A DNA stretch of 64,000 nt from Methylophilaceae bacterium (GCA_028342535.1 JAOLWQ010000001.1:124001-188000); one strand, 5' to 3'; numbered from the stretch's first letter, positions 19,148 through 31,234 are shown. Made by a program: numbers and translations. Notes: generated by a model not told the origin, from the sequence alone.

Positions 19148-19639
19148 TTAATTTTTTGTGAATCTTGTAATGAAGATATTAAAAATTAAGTATGTTATAA
19201 AAGTTAAGACGAATTGTAAGAATAATAAGTTAAATGGTATAAATATTTTGTGACTTAAAGATGTTGCCCATAGAGCAATAAAACTAAATATGAATAAGCA
19301 AAAGCCTAAAAATAATAATTGTTTTGAATTTGAAATAGTTGTAATTTTTTGAATAATAAAATATACAAAATAAATACTTATAAATAGAAATCCATATTGT
19401 CCTAGCAGCTGCCCACAAAGTATATCCACTATCAGGCCAAAAATTACTAAATTATATAAATTTAAAAACGAATTCTTATTTAAAAGACAAGAAATAATAA
19501 GTGCTAAAAAATAATTAGGCATAATATTTGAATTTTCTATACCAGGGATTCCTAAATTTGAAAAAATTATTGATATAAAAAATAGAATGATAAATAAAGC
19601 TCTCTCCCTCTTTTTCTCCATTATTGTTTTTTTAATCAT
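19148..19639 (-). CDS. mreD: rod shape-determining protein MreD
   Basis: Hydrophobic inner-membrane protein of 163 residues with about five helices and the family's GLIVDILCGQLLGQYG segment near residue 74. It forms part of the elongasome with MreC, MreB, RodA and PBP2. Sequence is poorly conserved, so the call relies on topology and its place between mreC (four-base overlap) and mrdA. Confidence 0.92.
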   Translation of the reverse strand: MIKKTIMEKKRERALFIILFFISIIFSNLGIPGIENSNIMPNYFLALIISCLLNKNSFLNLYNLVIFGLIVDILCGQLLGQYGFLFISIYFVYFIIQKITTISNSKQLLFLGFCLFIFSFIALWATSLSHKIFIPFNLLFLQFVLTFITYLIFNIFITRFTKN

Positions 19640-20478
19640 TTTTTTGTTGTTAGGACTGTTATTTGAGTGAAAGTTGTGGGCTGTGAAAATGGAGCTAACA
19701 CGATGAAATTAAATTTTGGCGATTTAGTCGGTATTATTTCAACAACTCTCGCTATTTTGATTCCTTTGGGATAAGAACCACCAACACCGGATGTAACAAA
19801 AGTATCATTAATAGATATTGATGAGCTTGCTGGAAAAAGTGGAATTTTTAGTCCTCCATTACCATCTCCATAAACGATAATATTTTCTTTACTACTATCC
19901 ATAATTGCTGGAACAGCATAATCATCTGATGTGATTGGCATTATTTCACTATAGTTATTGGACACATTTATGATTTGGCCAACTAATCCTGTATTATTAA
20001 TAACTCCCGATCCAATTTTAATATTACCCTTAAGCCCTTTATCAATTGTAATTATTGAATATCCATTTTTTACTTTAGGTAAAATTATTTCAGCATTTAT
20101 ACCGACGATATTAAAATCTTTTTCAATCTTTAATTTATTTCTGAGTATTTTATTTTCTGCTTTAATTAGTTTATTTTCTTGAACTGAAATAGATAAACTG
20201 TAATTAGTTTGCTCAAGGTTTTTAATTTTATCTTCCAGTTGTATTTTTGATATGAAATTATTTTTTGAAGTAATAAATATATTTGCTGGTACATTTATTA
20301 AATAAATGATTGGGGAAACTGTTATTGAAAGCCTTGATTTAATTTCTTTTAAAATTTGTTGTCGGTAGTCAAGCCCCATCAATACAAGACATAAAATAAA
20401 CAATATAACAAAAGAAAATAAAGGAAATGAATCTCGATTAAAAAGTTTTAAGCTACTTTTGCTTTCTTTTGCTACCAT
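19636..20478 (-). CDS. mreC: cell shape-determining protein MreC
   Basis: Periplasmic scaffold of 280 residues: a short cytoplasmic tail, one membrane helix (about 17-37), a coiled-coil stretch (about 70-115) and the two beta-barrel domains with INNTGLVGQIINVSNNYSEIMPITSDD and SGVGGSYPKGIKIARV. These are the conserved MreC barrel motifs. It follows mreB by two bases. Confidence 0.96.
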   Translation of the reverse strand: MVAKESKSSLKLFNRDSFPLFSFVILFILCLVLMGLDYRQQILKEIKSRLSITVSPIIYLINVPANIFITSKNNFISKIQLEDKIKNLEQTNYSLSISVQENKLIKAENKILRNKLKIEKDFNIVGINAEIILPKVKNGYSIITIDKGLKGNIKIGSGVINNTGLVGQIINVSNNYSEIMPITSDDYAVPAIMDSSKENIIVYGDGNGGLKIPLFPASSSISINDTFVTSGVGGSYPKGIKIARVVEIIPTKSPKFNFIVLAPFSQPTTFTQITVLTTKK

Positions 20479-20480
20479 TT

Positions 20481-21569
<1,089 letters not shown>

Positions 21570-21604
21570 TCATATTGCCTCGTTAAAGACGCTCTAAACC
21601 CATG

Positions 21605-21610
21605 TATAAT
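21605..21610 (+). promoter_or_regulatory. candidate -10 box for gatCAB
   Basis: A perfect TATAAT lies 51 bases before gatC in the 128-base divergent mreB/gatC region. The best hexamer at 17-bp spacing, GTTAAA at 21582-21587, is a poor -35 match, so the promoter call is tentative. No convincing pair was found for mreB on the other strand. Confidence 0.4.
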
Positions 21611-21661
21611 AACTGATTATTTAAAAAAAACTAAAGAAAATTTACTGAAACTATATAAATC

Positions 21662-21949
21662 ATGAGTATAACCAGAGAAGAAATTAAGAAAATTGCAAAT
21701 TTAGCCCGTATAAGCGTTTCTCAAGAAGAGGTAGAACAAGTTGAAAAAAAACTTGTTGGAATCATGGCTTTAATTGAAAAAATGCAAGAAGTTGAAACAG
21801 ATTCTATTGAGCCAATGGCTCATGCCCTCGATATTAACCAGCCTTTAAGAGAAGATAAAGTTACTGAAAAAGATATTCGAGATCAATCTCTTTCTTTAGC
21901 CCCTCATTCAGAAGAGTCTCTTTTTATTGTTCCTCAAGTCATAGAATAA
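21662..21949 (+). CDS. gatC: aspartyl/glutamyl-tRNA amidotransferase subunit C
   Basis: Small subunit (95 residues) of the GatCAB complex, which converts misacylated Glu-tRNA(Gln) and/or Asp-tRNA(Asn) to the amide form. Typical features: [18 protein letters not shown] at the N-terminus, a helical middle and the [18 protein letters not shown] segment that wraps between GatA and GatB. gatA starts two bases after its stop. Confidence 0.96.
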   Translation: MSITREEIKKIANLARISVSQEEVEQVEKKLVGIMALIEKMQEVETDSIEPMAHALDINQPLREDKVTEKDIRDQSLSLAPHSEESLFIVPQVIE

Positions 21950-21951
21950 AA

Positions 21952-23406
21952 ATGCTTAATTTATCTTTAAAAGAAATTTCTAACGCATTAGAGGAAAAAA
22001 AGTTTACCAGTGTTGAATTAACTCAATTTTTCCTTAATCGAGTAAAAAAACATAACCCATCACTAAATGCATTTATTACAGTTGATGAAGGCAAGAGTTT
22101 GGCAATGGCAGAAAAATCTGATCAACTTATTCAGTCAGGAAAAAAATCTACCTTAACTGGCATACCCATAGCTCAAAAAGATATTTTTTGTGCGGATGGA
22201 TGGAAAACAACTTGTGGGTCAAAAATGTTAGATAATTTTATATCTCCATATGATTCAACCGTAATTAATAAATTTAATAATGCTGGCGCGGTTAACTTAG
22301 GTAAAACTAATATGGATGAATTTGCTATGGGATCATCTAATGAGACTTCTTATTTTGGTCCTGTTAAAAACCCTTGGAATTTGGATTGTGTTCCTGGTGG
22401 AAGTTCAGGTGGAAGCGCAGTTGCAGTCGCAGCTAGACTTTCTCCAGCTGCTACCGGAACTGACACAGGGGGCTCTATTAGGCAACCTGCATCACTTTGT
22501 GGCTTTACTGGTCTTAAACCAACTTATGGTCTTGTATCTCGTTATGGAATGATTGCCTTTGCCTCTAGCTTAGATCAAGCCGGACCTATGGCAATTAGTG
22601 CTGAGGATTGTGCGTTGATGCTAGATGTTATGACAGGCTATGATGAAAGAGACTCTACCAGCCTTAATAGAAAAAAAGAAAATTATTCAAACTCTCTTGA
22701 TAATAAAATTGAAGGCCTAAAAATTGGAATCCCAAAAGAATTTTTTGAAGACGGGCTAGATTCAGACGTTCAAAAATTAATTGAAGAAGCATTAAAACAG
22801 TATGAAGAGTTAGGAGCACAAATTATTGATATTTCTCTTCCGAATAATCATTTAGCAATTCCTGCTTATTACGTAATTGCGCCAGCAGAGGCATCAAGTA
22901 ATTTATCTAGATACGATGGAGTTCGTTATGGTTATAGAACTAAAGAATACGATGATTTAATGGATATGTATTTCAAAACTCGACAAGAAGGTTTTGGGGA
23001 TGAGGTAAAAAGAAGAATATTGATTGGCACATATGTTTTAAGTGCTGGTTATTTTGATGCTTATTATCTTAAAGCTCAGAAAATTAGACGATTAATTTCT
23101 AATGATTTTAAAGCAGCTTATGAGAAATGTGATGTTATTATGGGGCCTTCAGCTCCTTCGGTAGCCTTTAAGTCTGGGGATAAGCAAGAAGATCCACTTG
23201 CAATGTATTTGCAGGATATTTTTACAATTTCAACTAATCTAGCTGGATTACCAGCTATGAGTATTCCAGCTGGATTTGTAAACGAGCTTCCTGTTGGCCT
23301 TCAGTTAATAGGAAATCATTTTGAAGAATCGAAGATTCTTAATGTAGCTAATGTTTACCAAAAAAATACGGATTGGCATTTGCAAAGTCCTAAAGGTATA
23401 GATTAG
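21952..23406 (+). CDS. gatA: aspartyl/glutamyl-tRNA amidotransferase subunit A
   Basis: Amidase-signature glutaminase that releases ammonia for GatB. The 484 residues contain the catalytic Lys in PIAQKDIF (about 77) and the Ser-cisSer pair in PGGSSGGSA followed by [12 protein letters not shown]. Length is normal. The stop overlaps the gatB GTG start by one base. Confidence 0.98.
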   Translation: MLNLSLKEISNALEEKKFTSVELTQFFLNRVKKHNPSLNAFITVDEGKSLAMAEKSDQLIQSGKKSTLTGIPIAQKDIFCADGWKTTCGSKMLDNFISPYDSTVINKFNNAGAVNLGKTNMDEFAMGSSNETSYFGPVKNPWNLDCVPGGSSGGSAVAVAARLSPAATGTDTGGSIRQPASLCGFTGLKPTYGLVSRYGMIAFASSLDQAGPMAISAEDCALMLDVMTGYDERDSTSLNRKKENYSNSLDNKIEGLKIGIPKEFFEDGLDSDVQKLIEEALKQYEELGAQIIDISLPNNHLAIPAYYVIAPAEASSNLSRYDGVRYGYRTKEYDDLMDMYFKTRQEGFGDEVKRRILIGTYVLSAGYFDAYYLKAQKIRRLISNDFKAAYEKCDVIMGPSAPSVAFKSGDKQEDPLAMYLQDIFTISTNLAGLPAMSIPAGFVNELPVGLQLIGNHFEESKILNVANVYQKNTDWHLQSPKGID

Positions 23407-24839
23407 TGGATTGGGATATCGTAATTGGAATTGAAACTCATGTTCAGTTGAGAACAAATACTAAACAATTCTCTGGGGCATCAACAAAATATGGAAGCGA
23501 GCCAAATTCACAGGCTTGTTTGGTGAGTATGGCTTATCCTGGGGTTCTCCCAGTGCTTAACAAAGAATCAGTTAATAGTGCAATTCGTTTTGGTTTAGCA
23601 ATAGATGCTGAAATTGCTTCAAAATCTATATTTGCTAGAAAAAATTATTTTTATCCAGATCTTCCTAAAGGCTACCAAATTAGTCAGTTTGAATTACCAA
23701 TAGTAGGTAAAGGAAAGTTATCAATTGATATTGGCGATGAGTCCAAAGATATAAGGATTTTGAGGGCTCATTTAGAAGAAGATGCTGGCAAGTCCTCACA
23801 TGGTTTTCTCGAAGGTAAATCAGGTATTGATTTGAATCGCGCAGGTACTCCTTTGCTTGAAATTGTAACTGAGCCAGATTTAAACTCTGCAGAAGAAGCT
23901 GTTACTTATGCAAAAAAACTTCATAATTTGGTTCAGTGGATCGGAATATGTGATGGCAACATGCAGGAAGGAAGTTTTCGTTGTGATGTAAATGTATCAG
24001 TAAAAAAGAAGGGAAGTACTGTTCTTGGAACTAGAAGAGAAATTAAAAATTTAAATTCTTTTCGATTTATTAAGCAAGCAGTTGATTACGAAGTAAATTG
24101 GCAAATTGAAAGACTTGAAGATGGAGGAAAAATAGAACAAGCAACTATTTTATTTAATCCAGAATCGGGGGAAACAAAATCCATGAGATCAAAAGAAGAA
24201 GCAAATGATTATAGATATTTTCCAGATCCAGATTTATTGCCTTTAGTTATTTCAGATCAAGATATTGCAGCAATAAAAAAGTTAATGCCTGAATTGCCAG
24301 AAGAAATGAAAACCCGTTTTAAAAAAGAATTAGGTTTATCAGGCTATGATGCAACGGGAATAACCTCAAGTCGAAACGTTACAAAATATTTTTTAAAGCT
24401 TATCGATTTAGGGGCAAGTCCTAAGTTAGCAGCTAACTGGATTCTTGGAAATTTATTTTCTCAGTTAAACGATAAGAATATTGATATCTTAGATAGCCCT
24501 ATTATTCCTGAACAATTAAGCGTACTTATTAGTCGGATTGAAGATGGCACAATTTCAAATAATGCTGCTAAAAAAGTATTTGAGATTCTATGGAAAAATA
24601 CTACAAAAGAAGTTGATTTAATAATTGATGAACTCGGTTTAAAACAAATATCTGATAGTAATGAAATTGATGACATAGTCAATAAAGTTCTAAAAAGTAA
24701 TTTAACAATGGTTGAAGAGTTTAAGTCTGGCAAAAACAAGGCATTTAATGCACTAATTGGGCAAGTGATGAAAGCATCTAAAGGGAAAGCAAATCCTGCT
24801 CAGGTTTCAGCTATTTTAAAAGAAAAACTTTCTAAGTGA
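23406..24839 (+). CDS. gatB: aspartyl/glutamyl-tRNA amidotransferase subunit B
   Basis: tRNA-binding kinase/amidase subunit, 477 residues, starting at GTG within TAGTG of the gatA stop. Family motifs are WDIVIGIETHVQL, the metal/zinc region replaced by ASTKYGSEPNSQAC, YFYPDLPKGYQISQ and the C-terminal YqeY-like helical tail ending KGKANPAQVSAILKEKL. It ends in an eight-base overlap with pyrE, whose TAG stop and the gatB TGA lie within CTAAGTGA. Confidence 0.97.
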   Translation: MDWDIVIGIETHVQLRTNTKQFSGASTKYGSEPNSQACLVSMAYPGVLPVLNKESVNSAIRFGLAIDAEIASKSIFARKNYFYPDLPKGYQISQFELPIVGKGKLSIDIGDESKDIRILRAHLEEDAGKSSHGFLEGKSGIDLNRAGTPLLEIVTEPDLNSAEEAVTYAKKLHNLVQWIGICDGNMQEGSFRCDVNVSVKKKGSTVLGTRREIKNLNSFRFIKQAVDYEVNWQIERLEDGGKIEQATILFNPESGETKSMRSKEEANDYRYFPDPDLLPLVISDQDIAAIKKLMPELPEEMKTRFKKELGLSGYDATGITSSRNVTKYFLKLIDLGASPKLAANWILGNLFSQLNDKNIDILDSPIIPEQLSVLISRIEDGTISNNAAKKVFEILWKNTTKEVDLIIDELGLKQISDSNEIDDIVNKVLKSNLTMVEEFKSGKNKAFNALIGQVMKASKGKANPAQVSAILKEKLSK

Positions 24840-25473
24840 TCCCATAAGTATTTTGATACTTTTTAATTAATTCTAATTCTTTTTTATAGCCATTAGTTGT
24901 TTCTAAGTATTTAATAATATCTTCTAAATTAATAATTGAGATGACAGGTATAGAGTACTTGTTAGAAATTTCTTGCGTTGCAGATAATGTATTTTCTCCT
25001 CTTTCTTGTCGGTCAATTGCAACTATGACACCTGCAATTTGACCTCCGTCACCATGAATTAAATTATAAGATTCATTAATTGAGGTTCCGGCAGAAATAA
25101 CATCATCAAGAACTAATACTCTCCCTTTTATTTTAGAACCAATAATTGATCCACCTTCACCATGGTCTTTAACTTCTTTTCTATTAAATGCAAATGGGAT
25201 ATTTATATCTTTATTTGATAATGCTATGGAGGCAGAGCTTACAAGCGGAATACCCTTGTAGGCCGGCCCAAAAATCATGTCAAATTCAATCTTTGTGCCA
25301 ATAATTTTATTAGCGTAGAATTCACCTAAACGCTTAAGGCTTTCTCCGTCGTTAAATGCACCTAAGTTGAAAAAATAAGGACTCTTGCGCCCTGCTTTGG
25401 TTAAAAAATCGCCAAATTGCAGTACCTTTTTTTCTAGTGCAAATTCAATAAATAATGAGGTAGATGATGTCAT
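24832..25473 (-). CDS. pyrE: orotate phosphoribosyltransferase
   Basis: Adds ribose-5-phosphate from PRPP to orotate in pyrimidine synthesis. The 213 residues show LTKAGRKSPYFFNLGAF (about 22), FGPAYKGIPL, AFNRKEVKDHGEGG (flexible loop) and the PRPP site VLDDVISAGTS (about 120). Its start codon is only 16 bases from the divergent xthA start, so its promoter must overlap or lie inside xthA. There is no room for the enterobacterial pyrE leader attenuator. Confidence 0.97.
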   Translation of the reverse strand: MTSSTSLFIEFALEKKVLQFGDFLTKAGRKSPYFFNLGAFNDGESLKRLGEFYANKIIGTKIEFDMIFGPAYKGIPLVSSASIALSNKDINIPFAFNRKEVKDHGEGGSIIGSKIKGRVLVLDDVISAGTSINESYNLIHGDGGQIAGVIVAIDRQERGENTLSATQEISNKYSIPVISIINLEDIIKYLETTNGYKKELELIKKYQNTYGIT

Positions 25474-25489
25474 ATAAAATAAGTAATTT

Positions 25490-26269
25490 ATGAAGATTAT
25501 AACCCTAAATTTAAATGGAATTCGTTCAGCATCAAGAAAAGGTTTTTTTGATTGGATTTCATTTCAAAAAGCCGATTTCATTTGCCTTCAAGAATTAAAG
25601 GCACAAGAAGTTAATTTAGATGATCAAATGAAGTCGCCAAAAGGGTATTTTGGTAATTTTAGTTATGCAAATAAAAAAGGTTATAGTGGTGTTGGAATAT
25701 ATTCTAAAGAAAAACCTAATAAAATTTTTAGTAAAATTGGTATTCCTGAAATAGATGATGAAGGTCGCTACATCGAAATTCATTTAGATAATATTATTAT
25801 TATTTCTGTATATTTACCATCAGGTTCTAGCGGTGAAGAGAGGCAATCTTTTAAATATACGGTGTTAGATAAAATTTTAGTAATATTAAAAAAGAAATTA
25901 AAATCAACTAAGAATGTTGTTGTCTGTGGCGACTTTAATATTGCACATCATGAAATGGACTTAAGAAATTTTAAAGGAAATAAAAAAAATTCTGGATTTT
26001 TAGCGGAAGAAAGGGCTTGGCTTTCTCATTTATTTTCAGAAGTAGGTTGGGTGGATGTATATCGCAATCTATATCCTAATAAAGGTGAAGAGGGATACAC
26101 CTGGTGGAGTAATAGGGGACAGGCTTGGGCAAAAAATGTTGGATGGCGTATCGATTATCAAATTGCAAATTATGGATTAGCAAAGAAGGCAAGTAAGGCA
26201 ACAATATTTAAAACACAAAGGTTTAGTGACCATGCTCCATTGATTATTAACTACGATGATTCTGATTGA
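25490..26269 (+). CDS. xthA: exodeoxyribonuclease III family AP endonuclease
   Basis: Base-excision repair enzyme acting at abasic sites and 3' blocked ends. The 259 residues have the exonuclease-endonuclease-phosphatase fold motifs: LNLNGIRSA, CLQELKA (metal Glu), YSGVGIYSK, CGDFNIAH and the final SDHAPLI with the catalytic Asp-His. It overlaps convergent ampG by 19 bases at the 3' end. Confidence 0.95.
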   Translation: MKIITLNLNGIRSASRKGFFDWISFQKADFICLQELKAQEVNLDDQMKSPKGYFGNFSYANKKGYSGVGIYSKEKPNKIFSKIGIPEIDDEGRYIEIHLDNIIIISVYLPSGSSGEERQSFKYTVLDKILVILKKKLKSTKNVVVCGDFNIAHHEMDLRNFKGNKKNSGFLAEERAWLSHLFSEVGWVDVYRNLYPNKGEEGYTWWSNRGQAWAKNVGWRIDYQIANYGLAKKASKATIFKTQRFSDHAPLIINYDDSD

Positions 26270-27492
26270 TTCCACGGGGCAATTTTAAATAGTAAAAGCA
26301 TCCCAGGTATAGCAATAAGAGCACAAAAAATAAAAAAGTTGTACCAACCAAAAAATTCCACTAAGTAGCCAGTAGATGCATTTGTAAATGTTCTGGGTAC
26401 AGAAGCCAAACCAGTAAATAATGCAAATTGAGTTGCCGTGTATTTTGGGTGAGTAGTTTTTGCAATATAAGCTATAAAAGCTGTAGTTCCAAGACCAGCA
26501 GCGAAAAATTCTAATCCTACAGTAATAGCTAAAATTAGATTATTATCCCCTGATAATGCTAACCATGAAAAACTTAGTGTGGCTAAAATTTGCATAAAAC
26601 CAAAAATCCACAGAGCCTTATTAATTCCGAGTTTTATCATCCAAACACCGCCAGCCAAACCCCCAATAATACCCGGCCATAAACCAGCATTCTTTGCAAT
26701 CACACCTATTTCAGTCATTGAAAAACCAAGATCTAAATAAAATGGTGTAGCAAGAGCTGTTGCCATACTGTCACCAATTTTATATAGGAAGATGAAAAGT
26801 AAAATGAGGAAAGCGCCTCTAATTCCCTTACGATTTTTAAATTCTTTAAAAGGCTCTATGACAGCCTCTTTCAAAGTTCTAGGAGTACCATATTTTAAAA
26901 GAGGTTCTTTAATTAATAGAGTCATAATAATTCCGGGTATCATAAATAAACCAGTAATTATAAATACAAGTCCCCAATCAAAAGAATCAGCAAGTATTAA
27001 TGCGAGAGATCCTGGTACAAGGCTAGAAATTTTATATGCATTTACATGTATAGCGTTTCCTATTCCTAATTCAGAATCAGAAAGTAATTCTCTCCTATAG
27101 GCATCTATTACAATATCTTGACTCGCACTAAAAAAAGCAATAACTGTTGAGATTATGGCAACTACAGTTAACTGACTTTTAGGCTCTATGAATCCAAAAC
27201 CGCAAATAGTGGTTAAAAGTAAAAGTTGAAAAATAATCAACCACCCTCTTCTGCGACCCATACCAAATGAAAATCTATCAAAAAGTGGAGCCCAAATAAA
27301 TTTCCAAGTAAAGGGGAATTGGATAAGAGCGAATAACCCTATTGTTTTAAGATTCATCCCACTACTGCTTAACCAAGCTGGTAGAAGACTAATTAAGATA
27401 AATAATGGTAGACCAGAAGTAAAGCCAGTAAAGACACAGATAAGCATCTTTTTTGTGAGTAAATCACGCCAAATTATTGATGAATCTGACAT
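26251..27492 (-). CDS. ampG: AmpG-like muropeptide permease (MFS)
   Basis: Major facilitator protein of 413 residues with about twelve membrane helices. The N-terminal FTGFTSGLPLFILISLLPAWL, APLFDRFSFGMGRRRGWLIIFQ and SASQDIVIDAYRREL segments are AmpG hallmarks; the family imports anhydromuropeptides for cell-wall recycling. No AmpR/AmpC or recycling amidase is seen nearby. It is the last gene of the hemA-prfA-prmC-metX-metW-ampG run. Confidence 0.93.
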   Translation of the reverse strand: MSDSSIIWRDLLTKKMLICVFTGFTSGLPLFILISLLPAWLSSSGMNLKTIGLFALIQFPFTWKFIWAPLFDRFSFGMGRRRGWLIIFQLLLLTTICGFGFIEPKSQLTVVAIISTVIAFFSASQDIVIDAYRRELLSDSELGIGNAIHVNAYKISSLVPGSLALILADSFDWGLVFIITGLFMIPGIIMTLLIKEPLLKYGTPRTLKEAVIEPFKEFKNRKGIRGAFLILLFIFLYKIGDSMATALATPFYLDLGFSMTEIGVIAKNAGLWPGIIGGLAGGVWMIKLGINKALWIFGFMQILATLSFSWLALSGDNNLILAITVGLEFFAAGLGTTAFIAYIAKTTHPKYTATQFALFTGLASVPRTFTNASTGYLVEFFGWYNFFIFCALIAIPGMLLLFKIAPWNQSESS

Positions 27493-27499
27493 CTTTGAG

Positions 27500-28099
27500 T
27501 TAACGATTTACCAAATTATATAAGGCAAGTGCGCCAAATAAATTAGGGAAAAAACTTACTGATTTATTATCTGTAAGAACTAATCGGTTAACTATTTCAT
27601 ATTGATTTGATTTACATAAATCATCAAAATCTTTAATTGTGCAGAGGTGAACATTTGGAGTATTAAACCATGAATAGGGCAATTCTTTTGATTTAGGCAT
27701 AACTCCTTGGATTGATTGAATTCTGTCTCTCCAATATCCAAAATTTGGAAATGTGACTATTACTTGTTTTCCAACACGTAGCATTTCATTTAGAATTTCT
27801 TCAGTATTATGCATCGATTGGATGGTTTTCGATAAAATCACAACATCAAATGAATTATCTTCAAATTCTGGCAATCCAGCCTCTATATCAACTTGAAGAA
27901 CATTGATTCCTTTTTTAAGTGATTTTAACCAGTTATCAGGATCTTTCTCAATTCCATATCCTGTTATGTTTCTTTCTTTTTTAAGATAATTTAATAGCTC
28001 ACCATCTCCACAACCGAGATCAAGAACTTTTGAGTTTGAATTAACCCAATTAGCTATAATTGGAAAATCATATCTATGATTATTCTTATTTAGCTTCAT
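27500..28099 (-). CDS. metW: MetW methyltransferase-like protein
   Basis: SAM-binding Rossmann protein of 199 residues with [13 protein letters not shown] near residue 24 and the MetW-typical [15 protein letters not shown] and [12 protein letters not shown]. MetW is encoded with MetX in many proteobacteria and is needed for MetX activity in several of them. Here it overlaps metX by four bases, which supports a working pair. Confidence 0.93.
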   Translation of the reverse strand: MKLNKNNHRYDFPIIANWVNSNSKVLDLGCGDGELLNYLKKERNITGYGIEKDPDNWLKSLKKGINVLQVDIEAGLPEFEDNSFDVVILSKTIQSMHNTEEILNEMLRVGKQVIVTFPNFGYWRDRIQSIQGVMPKSKELPYSWFNTPNVHLCTIKDFDDLCKSNQYEIVNRLVLTDNKSVSFFPNLFGALALYNLVNR

Positions 28100-29220
28100 A
28101 ACATTTTATTAAAGTAAGATTGTAAAATTGCATGATACCTAGGCTCTTCCATTAAAAAAGCATCATGCCCGCTAGCCGCTGTTATTTCTGCATATTTGAT
28201 ATCAATATTATTATCTAAAAGTGCCTTAACAATTTCTTTAGATCTATTCGGTGAAAAACGCCAATCACTAGTAAAAGAAATTACTAAAAATTTTGATTTA
28301 ATTTTTTTGAAAACTTTACTAAGATTTCTTCTTTTTCCATTTGCAGGATCATAATAATCTAAAGCTTTTGTCATCCTAATGTAGGTATTTGCATCAAACT
28401 CTTTTGCAAATTTATCACCTTGATAGTTTAGGTAAGATTCAATTTCAAATTCTGTATTAAAAGTATATTGATAATTTTTATGTTTCAATTTTCTGCCAAA
28501 TTTTGATCCCATTACATCATCCGATAAATAGGTTATATGCCCAAGCATCCTTGCTATCCTAAGCCCCCTTCTTGGCTGTATTTTTTTCCCGTAATAATTA
28601 CCTTTATTAAAATCGGGGTCTGTAATAATAGATTGTCTTGCAACCTCATTAAAGGCAATATTTTGTGCAGTAAGATTGGGTGCTGCAGCTATAACAACAG
28701 CATGTTTTAATCTTTCGGGGAATTTTATAGCCCACTGAATTGCCTGCATTCCACCAAGGCTACCTCCAATCACAGCTGATAGTTTTGAAATGTTTAAAGA
28801 TGTTATTAAAGCTTCATGAGAATCTACCCAATCCTCAACTGTTGCGATCGGGAAATCAGCTCCCCATGGTTTTTTTGTTTGCTTGTTGATAGATTTTGGC
28901 CCTGAACTACCGTCACTTCCACCTAAATTATTAATACCAATTACAAAAAATTTATTTGTGTCTAGAGGTTTATTAGGCCCTATAAGGTTATCCCACCACC
29001 CGGGGGATTTATCTTTTAATGAATATCTACCTGCTAAATGATGATTACCAGAAAGTGCATGACAGACTAAAACAGCATTATCTTTTTTCTTATTAAGTGT
29101 TCCATAAGTTTCATATATTAAATTATATTCTTCTAATATTTCCCCACTCTGTAGCTTCAAAGGATTTAAGGATTTAAAGATTTTTGATTTAACAATACCA
29201 ATATTTTTCTTTGATGTCAT
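28096..29220 (-). CDS. metX: homoserine O-acyltransferase MetX
   Basis: Alpha/beta hydrolase-fold enzyme of 374 residues for the first step of methionine synthesis. It has [14 protein letters not shown] (about 53), the nucleophile elbow [12 protein letters not shown] (about 153), a catalytic Asp in FTSDWRFSP and His in SGHDAFL. Whether acetyl- or succinyl-CoA is the donor cannot be fixed by eye; MetX linked to MetW is succinyl-using in some proteobacteria. Confidence 0.95.
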   Translation of the reverse strand: MTSKKNIGIVKSKIFKSLNPLKLQSGEILEEYNLIYETYGTLNKKKDNAVLVCHALSGNHHLAGRYSLKDKSPGWWDNLIGPNKPLDTNKFFVIGINNLGGSDGSSGPKSINKQTKKPWGADFPIATVEDWVDSHEALITSLNISKLSAVIGGSLGGMQAIQWAIKFPERLKHAVVIAAAPNLTAQNIAFNEVARQSIITDPDFNKGNYYGKKIQPRRGLRIARMLGHITYLSDDVMGSKFGRKLKHKNYQYTFNTEFEIESYLNYQGDKFAKEFDANTYIRMTKALDYYDPANGKRRNLSKVFKKIKSKFLVISFTSDWRFSPNRSKEIVKALLDNNIDIKYAEITAASGHDAFLMEEPRYHAILQSYFNKML

Positions 29221-29255
29221 TATTGAATTATACTATCGAGTTTTTAATTAAAACA

Positions 29256-30107
29256 CTAAATTTTAATTTTTCCAGAGGTTGCTCTAATAATTCCATTTAA
29301 ATCTTCATTTTGTTTAATTTTTATAAAATTATTATTTAAAAATAATTGATTAATCTTTTCATGTTGATTATAACCATGTTCAATATATAAAGTACCATTT
29401 GGCTTTAAAAACTTGGGACTAAGTTTTATTATTTTTATTATATCTGCATAGCCACCTTGTTTTGAAATTAAAGCTTCTTGCGGTTCATAAAGAAGCCCTT
29501 CATCTTTTAAATGTAAATCAAATTCATCAATATAGGGAGGGTTACTCACAATTACTTCAAATCTTTTGTTTGGAATTTTGGTAAACCAATCACTTTGCAT
29601 AACTGATACATTTTTAAGTTTGTGACGCAAAATATTCTTCTTTGCAATATTGGTGGCATTTAATGAAATATCGCTAAGTAATACATTAGCATTTTTAAAG
29701 CTATTTCCTAGTGCAATTCCAATTGCTCCTGAGCCAGTTCCTAAATCAAGGATATCAATTTTTCCTTGTTCGTCATGTTGATTAATAATTAAATCAACTA
29801 ATAATTCAGTATCCTGTCTTGGAATAAGAACATCTGGCGTTAAGTGAAGCCTCAAATCGTAAAATTTCCACTCTTTAAAAATGTATGCCAGCGGTTTACG
29901 AGATATCCGATCCGACACAAAATTCATTATTTGCTTAACTTTGCTGGCTTCGATAACTAGATCATAGTTTTTGATTAAATATGTATGATTCACATTAAGT
30001 GAATGTTCAAGAATAAATCTTGATTCAATTTCTGCTTCACGGCTAGTAAGTCCAAGATTTTCAGATAATGATTTTCGGACTTCTAGATCTAATTCTTGAA
30101 TAACCAT
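29256..30107 (-). CDS. prmC: peptide chain release factor N5-glutamine methyltransferase
   Basis: Methylates the GGQ glutamine of release factors. The 283 residues carry the N-terminal helical domain with LIPRQDTELLVD (about 117), the SAM site LDLGTGSGAIGIAL and the catalytic NPPY (VSNPPYIDE). It lies 40 bases after prfA, its substrate's gene, a usual pairing. Confidence 0.97.
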   Translation of the reverse strand: MVIQELDLEVRKSLSENLGLTSREAEIESRFILEHSLNVNHTYLIKNYDLVIEASKVKQIMNFVSDRISRKPLAYIFKEWKFYDLRLHLTPDVLIPRQDTELLVDLIINQHDEQGKIDILDLGTGSGAIGIALGNSFKNANVLLSDISLNATNIAKKNILRHKLKNVSVMQSDWFTKIPNKRFEVIVSNPPYIDEFDLHLKDEGLLYEPQEALISKQGGYADIIKIIKLSPKFLKPNGTLYIEHGYNQHEKINQLFLNNNFIKIKQNEDLNGIIRATSGKIKI

Positions 30108-30147
30108 AGGAATATCGAGAGTGCAAAATTAATTTTTATTAGACTTC

Positions 30148-31227
30148 TTAATCTTCATCAAGTTGAGCTAACAAGTCAGCTTGATGTTCTGAATTGAGAG
30201 CTTCGATAAGTGCATTTAGATCACCATCCATTATCAAATCAATTTTATATAGAGTTAAATTAATTCGGTGATCTGTAATTCTGCCTTGTGGAAAGTTGTA
30301 TGTTCTTATTCTCTCACTTCTGTCTCCACTTCCAATCAAATTTTTTCTTTCTGAAGCAATTTTTGATTCTTGTTCTTGTATTTGACCAGCTTTAATTTTA
30401 GCTGCTAAAACGCTCATTGCTTGAGCTTTATTTCTGTGTTGTGATCTATCATCTTGACACTCAACAACAATACCTGAAGGTAAATGAGTGATCCTAACTG
30501 CTGAGTCAGTCTTATTAATATGCTGCCCTCCTGCACCTGAAGCTCGATAAGTATCAATTCTGATATCAGCTGGATTTATATCTACATCGATAATTTCATC
30601 TGCCTCAGGTAAAATTGCAACTGTGCATGCTGAAGTATGAATTCGTCCTTGTGTCTCAGTATCAGGGACTCTTTGAACCCGATGGCCACCTGATTCAAAT
30701 TTAAGTTTTGAGTAAGCCCCTGCACCATTAATTTTGGCAATAACTTCTTTATACCCCCCAACTTCTGCTTCATTAGTAGAAATTATTTCTAATTGCCAGC
30801 GCATTCTTTCTACAAATCGGGTGTACATTCTAAAAATATCGCCTACAAATAATGCTGACTCATCTCCACCTGCACCCGCTCTTATTTCTAGAAAAATATT
30901 TTTCTCGTCATTTAGATCTTTTGGTATTAACAAAACTTGTAATTCTCTCTCAATTCTTTCTAACTGCTCTTTACCATTATCAATTTCTGATTGAGCAAAA
31001 GCTTTCATTTCTGAATCATTAAGCATTTCTCTGGCATCTTCAATATCTTTATCAAATTTTAAATAATCATTATAGATATCTACAACGGGTAATATATCTG
31101 AATGCTCTTTAGATATTTTTTTAAATCTCTCCATATCTTTTGTCGCACCTTCTTGACTGAGTTCCGCGTTAAGCTCTTCGATTCTTTTTGAGAGATTACT
31201 TAACTTATTTTGCATTGATGATTTCAT
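30148..31227 (-). CDS. prfA: peptide chain release factor 1
   Basis: Terminates translation at UAA and UAG. The 359 residues contain the stop-codon-reading PxT motif as PDT ([14 protein letters not shown], about residue 188) and the catalytic GGQ in [15 protein letters not shown] (about 234). Start is ATG at 31227; a second in-frame ATG four codons on is also possible. It follows hemA by seven bases, the common hemA-prfA-prmC order. Confidence 0.97.
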   Translation of the reverse strand: MKSSMQNKLSNLSKRIEELNAELSQEGATKDMERFKKISKEHSDILPVVDIYNDYLKFDKDIEDAREMLNDSEMKAFAQSEIDNGKEQLERIERELQVLLIPKDLNDEKNIFLEIRAGAGGDESALFVGDIFRMYTRFVERMRWQLEIISTNEAEVGGYKEVIAKINGAGAYSKLKFESGGHRVQRVPDTETQGRIHTSACTVAILPEADEIIDVDINPADIRIDTYRASGAGGQHINKTDSAVRITHLPSGIVVECQDDRSQHRNKAQAMSVLAAKIKAGQIQEQESKIASERKNLIGSGDRSERIRTYNFPQGRITDHRINLTLYKIDLIMDGDLNALIEALNSEHQADLLAQLDED

Positions 31228-31234
31228 TAGTATT

